From Bradyrhizobium sp. CCBAU 53351 (GTDB lineage: Bacteria > Pseudomonadota > Alphaproteobacteria > Rhizobiales > Xanthobacteraceae), in assembly GCF_015291745.1 (NCBI RefSeq), contig NZ_CP030059.1:5793501-5857500 (forward strand): a DNA stretch of 64,000 bases, given 5' to 3'. Of the stretch, positions 60,552 through 64,000 are shown in pieces (the stretch's first letter is position 1; every line of letters starts with the position of its first letter). The notes beneath the pieces were generated by a model. It had not been told where the DNA came from and ran no database searches. It was given only the letters and a program-made list of their open reading frames with translations. Made by a program: the position numbers and the translations under genes.

Positions 60552-62021
60552 TCATTGAGCCTCGATCTGGACCGCCTCGCCCGGCATCGCCGCGTCGCCG
60601 GACGCGATCACCAAATAGCGCTTTGCGGCCGCGGCAGACTGGTCGACGATCTGCCGGATCGGACCGGCCGCGTTGACGATAGCGGATCCCGCCGGATTGG
60701 TCATGAAGGCTGCCAGCGGCTGCAATGGGCCGCCCCCGTCACTACGCTCCGCAAGCGCCAACACATATTTCCGCTTGGGCTGAAGTCCCGTCACTGAAGC
60801 CTGCAGGATCTGGATCAGGCCTTGATCGAAGAGCGAGACCGTGGTCGGCGCCTTACCGTGCTTTGTGCCGCCTATCGACGCGAGCGCCAGATGAGCCACC
60901 TGGCCAGCCACGCCGAGCGCCTGCAGGTTCTGGCGGTCATCCGGGTCAGGCGCAGCATTCGGAACATAGGCGATCGCTTGCGGCGCCTGGCCGATCGGAA
61001 CGTTCCCAACCACTTTGTTGGTCGCGGTGTCGATGGCCGCGAGCGCGTCGGCGTTCTCCAGCCCCACATAGATGCGCGTGCCGTCGCCGGACGGCCACAC
61101 GCCGTGCGGCAGATTGCCGACCGGGATCGTGGCGACTTGCGAGAAGTCGTCGGTGCGGAACACCTTCAATTCGTTCAAGCCGCCGACGGTGACATAGGCG
61201 AACGTGCCTTTGGCGGTGTGCGCGAAGTTGACGTGATTGGTGATCGGCCCGGTGTCGATCGTCTTGATTGCATTGAACGGTGGCCTTGCGTTGAACACTT
61301 GTGTCCGGCCGACGTCCTTCAGCGTGAACCACACCTGATCTCCATCGGGCGTCGCCGCAATGTTCGGACAGAACGGACTTTCTTGCTTCACCGTAGCGAT
61401 GATCTTGTGCTCGACGACTGAGACGACATCGGTCTCGGGATTGAAGGACGAGCAGATGTAGCCGTATTTGCCGTCAGGTGAGAATATCTGCATCCCCGGC
61501 CCGTTCGGCGTCGTGATGCGGGTCTTCTCCTTGAAGCTCGTTGGATCGATGACGGAGATGTAATTCTCGCCGCGGACGGTAACCCAGACCTCCTTGCCGT
61601 CGGGTGTAAAGAACGCCTCGTGTGGCGACCGCCCGACATAGGTCACGTGCTTGACCGCGTTGGTCGCAGTGTCGATGAAGCTCACTGAGTTCGAGCCGAT
61701 CGACACTACGGCCAGCGTCTTGTGATCGGGCGAGAAACCCATGCCGTGCACGAGCACCTGCCCCTTGTAGAGCGGGCTGAAATTGCCGGGCTGCGGGTCA
61801 CCAAGCCGGATTACGCCAAGCAGTTTGTTGTCGGCAGGGTCGGTGACCGAAACCGTGTTCGAGAACTGCTCAGCCGCGTAGACCCGATCGTGATGACTAA
61901 TCGGAATGTCGGGGGAGGACAGCGCGCCAGGCGCCTGCCCCGCTCATGCGACGGAGCCGGTGGCGAGCATGGTGGCCGCCAGGAAAATGGTCCTCATCAT
62001 ATGGCTTCGAGACTTGGTCAT
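60552..62021 (-). pseudogene. YncE-like beta-propeller gene interrupted by an in-frame TGA
   Basis: The frame from the ATG at 62021 begins as a normal signal peptide (MTKSRSHMMRTIFLAATMLA, TGSVA) and meets TGA at codon 26 (61944-61946). It then continues in the same frame as AGQAPGALSSPDIPISHHDR and 460 further intact residues of a seven-bladed YncE-type beta-propeller: VYAAEQFSNTVSVTDPADNK, SPHEAFFTPDGKEVWVTVRG, DGTRIYVGLENADALAAIDT. The TGA sits where Trp (TGG) would complete a VAWAGQ cleavage site. Either the gene is newly broken, or the TGA is read through, or this is a base error. The protein would be periplasmic. Confidence 0.7.
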
Positions 62022-62030
62022 CTGCCGCTC

Positions 62031-62567
62031 CTACTTCTTCATTCCAGTGGACATGTCCATCTGCATCACAGGATGATGATGATGAACAGTTGCGATGGGA
62101 ACGGATTGCGGCTGGGTCGGAGCAGGCGTGGTGTCGGTCGCCGGCTCGCCGATGGCGAGCTTCATGGCAGCGATCTCCTGCATCTGGTCGACGATGATTT
62201 CCTGAGCGATGCGCCGAAGCTGCTCGTTCTTACCGTACCGCAGCTCGATCACGGCCATGTCGATGGCGCCCTGATGATGCGGGCTCATCATCGCGACAAA
62301 GTCGCGATCGATGTCGCCGGTCGGTTTGACCGCCATGTCGTTCATCATCCTGGCCATGGCGGCATCGTTCTCTTGCAGGAAGGCGCTCTCTTCCGTGCTC
62401 GGCGCAGCAGGCGGGTTCGGATGGGTCTCGTGCGCGAAGACGATTGGAGGAAGCGCGAAAGCGACGAGAATGCGCGCGGCAAGGAACGCTGTGCCGAGCC
62501 CGAGCCTCGGCCATCGACATCTGCCTGCACGCGCCGCTACCGCGGGGCGAAACTGTGAGGGGGGCAT
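62031..62567 (-). CDS. DUF305 family protein (CopM-like), periplasmic
   Basis: This 178-residue protein has a long N-terminus that holds a membrane segment or signal (WPRLGLGTAFLAARILVAFA). The DUF305 domain follows: AFLQENDAAMARMMNDMAVK, DIDRDFVAMMSPHHQGAIDM (with the HHQGA motif), and AVIELRYGKNEQLRRIAQEI then IVDQMQEIAAMKLAIG. Met/His-rich patches (HHHHPVMQMDMSTGM) lie at the C-terminus. Members bind copper or other metals in the periplasm. It is the first gene of the sigma-factor operon. GGGAGTTCAGG before the ATG at 62567 fixes the start. Confidence 0.88.
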   Translation of the reverse strand: MPPSQFRPAVAARAGRCRWPRLGLGTAFLAARILVAFALPPIVFAHETHPNPPAAPSTEESAFLQENDAAMARMMNDMAVKPTGDIDRDFVAMMSPHHQGAIDMAVIELRYGKNEQLRRIAQEIIVDQMQEIAAMKLAIGEPATDTTPAPTQPQSVPIATVHHHHPVMQMDMSTGMKK

Positions 62568-62575
62568 CCTGAACT

Positions 62576-62597
62576 CCCATGCAGGTGGTTGCATGGG
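62576..62597. promoter_or_regulatory. inverted repeat in the 5' leader of the DUF305 operon
   Basis: CCCATGCA and TGCATGGG are perfect 8-base arms with a 6-base loop (GGTGGT). It lies between the candidate promoter and the DUF305 start and reaches to 9 bases before the ATG. It could mask the ribosome site or bind a regulator. Confidence 0.5.
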
Positions 62598-62602
62598 GGT
62601 TT

Positions 62603-62627
62603 GACGCGTGGGCGCGCGTTCTATTCC
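62603..62627 (-). promoter_or_regulatory. candidate ECF sigma promoter of the DUF305-YncE-sigma operon
   Basis: On the minus strand GGAAT is followed after 16 bases by CGTC, giving GGAAT-N16-CGTC. This is the spacing and type of ECF-recognised promoters. It lies 36 bases before the DUF305 start, so the operon may be driven by its own sigma factor. Confidence 0.55.
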
Positions 62628-62669
62628 GGCCGGTCGATCACATAAATGTCAGCCGTCGGGGGCGGCGGC

Positions 62670-63455
62670 CTAGCCGCGCCCGTCCACGGTCGGCCGCCAC
62701 ACCAGCAGGCGCCGCTCGACCAGCGTCACCCCGAAGTCGATCAGGATGACGAAGGCCGACAGCACGAACATGCCGGCGAACACGCCGGCGACGTCGAACA
62801 CGCCTTCGGCCTGCTGGATGAGATAGCCAAGGCCCGCCGCCGATCCCAGATATTCGCCGACGACCGCGCCGACCACGGCGAAGCCAACCGAGGTGTGCAG
62901 CGAGGAGAACATCCAGGACAGCGCCGAGGGCCAATAGACGTGCTGCATCAACTGCCGCTCGCTCATGCCGAGCATGCGGCCGTTGTCGAGCACGGTGCGG
63001 CTGACCTCCTTGACGCCCTGATAGACGTTGAAGAACACGATGAAGAACACCAGCGTCACGCCGAGCGCGACCTTGGACCAGATGCCGAGGCCGAGCCACA
63101 GCGCGAAGATCGGCGCCAACACGACGCGCGGCAGCGCGTTGACCATCTTGACGTAGGGGTCGAACACCGCGGCCACCAGCGGCTGGCGCGCGAACCAGAA
63201 GCCGATCAATACGCCGCCAGCCGATCCGATCACGAAGGCGAGGATCGATTCCGTCAGCGTGATGGCGAGATGCTTCCAGATCACGCCGGAGGCGAACCAC
63301 TTTACGATCTGGCTGAAGACGTCGAGCGGGTTGGAGAAGAAGAACGGCGGCAGCAGGACCTTGCCGAACACCGGGACGGTCGACAGCACCTGCCACAGCA
63401 CGATGCAGACGACCGCGACCAGGACCTGCAGCGCGAACAGCGTCGGGCGCGACAT
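62670..63455 (-). CDS. ABC transporter permease (NMT1/SsuC type)
   Basis: This 261-residue protein has about six membrane helices and the binding-protein-dependent permease loop VNALPRVVLAPIFALWLGLG. NGRMLGMSERQLMQHVYWPS then ALSWMFSSLHTSVGFAVVGA match the EAA-type ATPase contact region of the SsuC/TauC/NrtB family. It moves a small anion or thiamine-precursor-like ligand. Its start overlaps the ATPase stop by 3 bases. It may work with the NMT1-type binding protein at 57,538-58,563, or with one beyond the window. Confidence 0.9.
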   Translation of the reverse strand: MSRPTLFALQVLVAVVCIVLWQVLSTVPVFGKVLLPPFFFSNPLDVFSQIVKWFASGVIWKHLAITLTESILAFVIGSAGGVLIGFWFARQPLVAAVFDPYVKMVNALPRVVLAPIFALWLGLGIWSKVALGVTLVFFIVFFNVYQGVKEVSRTVLDNGRMLGMSERQLMQHVYWPSALSWMFSSLHTSVGFAVVGAVVGEYLGSAAGLGYLIQQAEGVFDVAGVFAGMFVLSAFVILIDFGVTLVERRLLVWRPTVDGRG

Positions 63456-64000
63456 CAGACCGCCTCCGCCGCTTGCGTGGATTGCGCGTAGCCCTTCATC
63501 ACCTCGTCCTTGAGCACGCTCCAGATCTCGCGATGCAGCTCGTGGAACTCCTTGTCCAGCCGCACCTCGAAGATGTCGCGCGGGCGGGCCAAGCCGACGC
63601 GCCAGTCGCCGATGATGCGCGAGGACGGACCAGCCGACATGATCACGACGCGGTCGGCGAGCGCGATGGCTTCTTCCAGATCGTGGGTCACGAACAGCAC
63701 CGCCTTGCGGTCGGCGTTCCACAGATCGAGCAGCAGATTTCCCATCACCTGGCGGGTCTGTGCATCGAGCGGCCCGAACGGCTCGTCCATCAAGAGGATC
63801 TTGGGATCGCGGATCAGCACCTGTGCGAGCGCCACGCGCTTGCGCTGGCCGCCAGAGAGCATGTGCGGATAGCGGCCCGCGAAGGCGCCAAGGCCGACGG
63901 AGGTCAGCCATTGCTGCGCACGCGGCAGCGCTTCGGCCCGTGGCGTGCCCTTGATCTCGAGCCCGATCGCGACATTGTCGAGCGCGGTCTTCCAGGGGAA
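63455..64000 (-). CDS. ABC transporter ATPase, N-terminus beyond the window
   Basis: About 181 C-terminal codons are present, starting FPWKTALDNVAIGLEIKG, which is the Q-loop region and its continuation. The signature is MLSGGQRKRVALAQVLIRDP, Walker B is ILLMDEPFGPLDAQTRQVMG, and the H-loop is VLFVTHDLEEAIALADRVVI. These mark the SsuB/TauB/NrtD type. Walker A lies off the right edge. The stop overlaps the permease start. It supplies energy for the permease downstream. Confidence 0.92.
   Translation of the reverse strand, partial: FPWKTALDNVAIGLEIKGTPRAEALPRAQQWLTSVGLGAFAGRYPHMLSGGQRKRVALAQVLIRDPKILLMDEPFGPLDAQTRQVMGNLLLDLWNADRKAVLFVTHDLEEAIALADRVVIMSAGPSSRIIGDWRVGLARPRDIFEVRLDKEFHELHREIWSVLKDEVMKGYAQSTQAAEAV

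Overview
The window looks like a chromosomal segment of a high-GC alphaproteobacterium of the Bradyrhizobium / Nitrobacteraceae type. This rests on codon and base use, on the families of small hypothetical proteins, on the several classes of palindromic intergenic repeats, and on the many orphan solute-binding proteins. No 16S gene or other marker is present, so the genus is an inference.

Positions 1 to about 12,930 are accessory DNA ending at a tRNA-Lys(CTT) gene, whose 3' end faces the element. The region carries a cut-off methyltransferase, a remnant of a DUF5131 phage-type gene, a J-domain membrane protein with a small membrane partner, an orphan PD-(D/E)XK-like protein, and two ribbon-helix-helix (RHH) proteins. 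One RHH gene is preceded by a run of 8-bp repeats that looks like an operator or centromere. A large Rep/primase-like protein, a Lon-like AAA+ ATPase without protease domain followed by two related small DUF6634-like proteins, a chain of very small overlapping genes, and a metallophosphoesterase complete it. It reads as an integrated plasmid-like or phage-satellite element. No integrase is visible in the window.

Positions 13,000 to 38,700 are ordinary chromosome. There are LTXXQ (Spy-like), an orphan TRAP binding protein (dctP) with a triplicated stop region, and leuA with a leucine-rich leader peptide. There follow an SMP-30 family protein, a GGND-repeat (RTX-like) protein, a class II UvrA, an orphan Liv-type binding protein, a Gfo/Idh/MocA oxidoreductase, and two RlpA-type proteins. 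The glycogen pair glgC-glgA is followed by a SemiSWEET, an extradiol dioxygenase, a carboxylesterase with an altered nucleophile motif, and a fused Baeyer-Villiger monooxygenase-esterase.

Positions 38,782 to 44,761 form one co-oriented cluster: a BlaI-type repressor, an M56 (BlaR1-like) membrane peptidase with a duplicated C-terminal domain, DUF1800, DUF1501 and a small ORF. The same TGTAAYGCTACA core lies in front of both blaI and the DUF1800-DUF1501 operon. This suggests that a BlaI/BlaR1-like sensor controls the DUF1800-DUF1501 pair, and it is the strongest candidate for an undescribed system here.

Positions 44,950 to 64,000 hold an NAD-malic-enzyme-type gene, a Bug-family binding protein, a large MscS-type channel, a complete branched-chain-amino-acid-type ABC operon (binding protein, livG, livF, livH, livM) ending in ppk2, a NUDIX protein, an NMT1/THI5-type binding protein and a cupin. 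A four-gene ECF-sigma operon follows (DUF305, YncE-like beta-propeller, sigma, anti-sigma), with a candidate ECF promoter and an in-frame TGA inside the propeller gene. The window ends in an ABC permease and a truncated ATPase.
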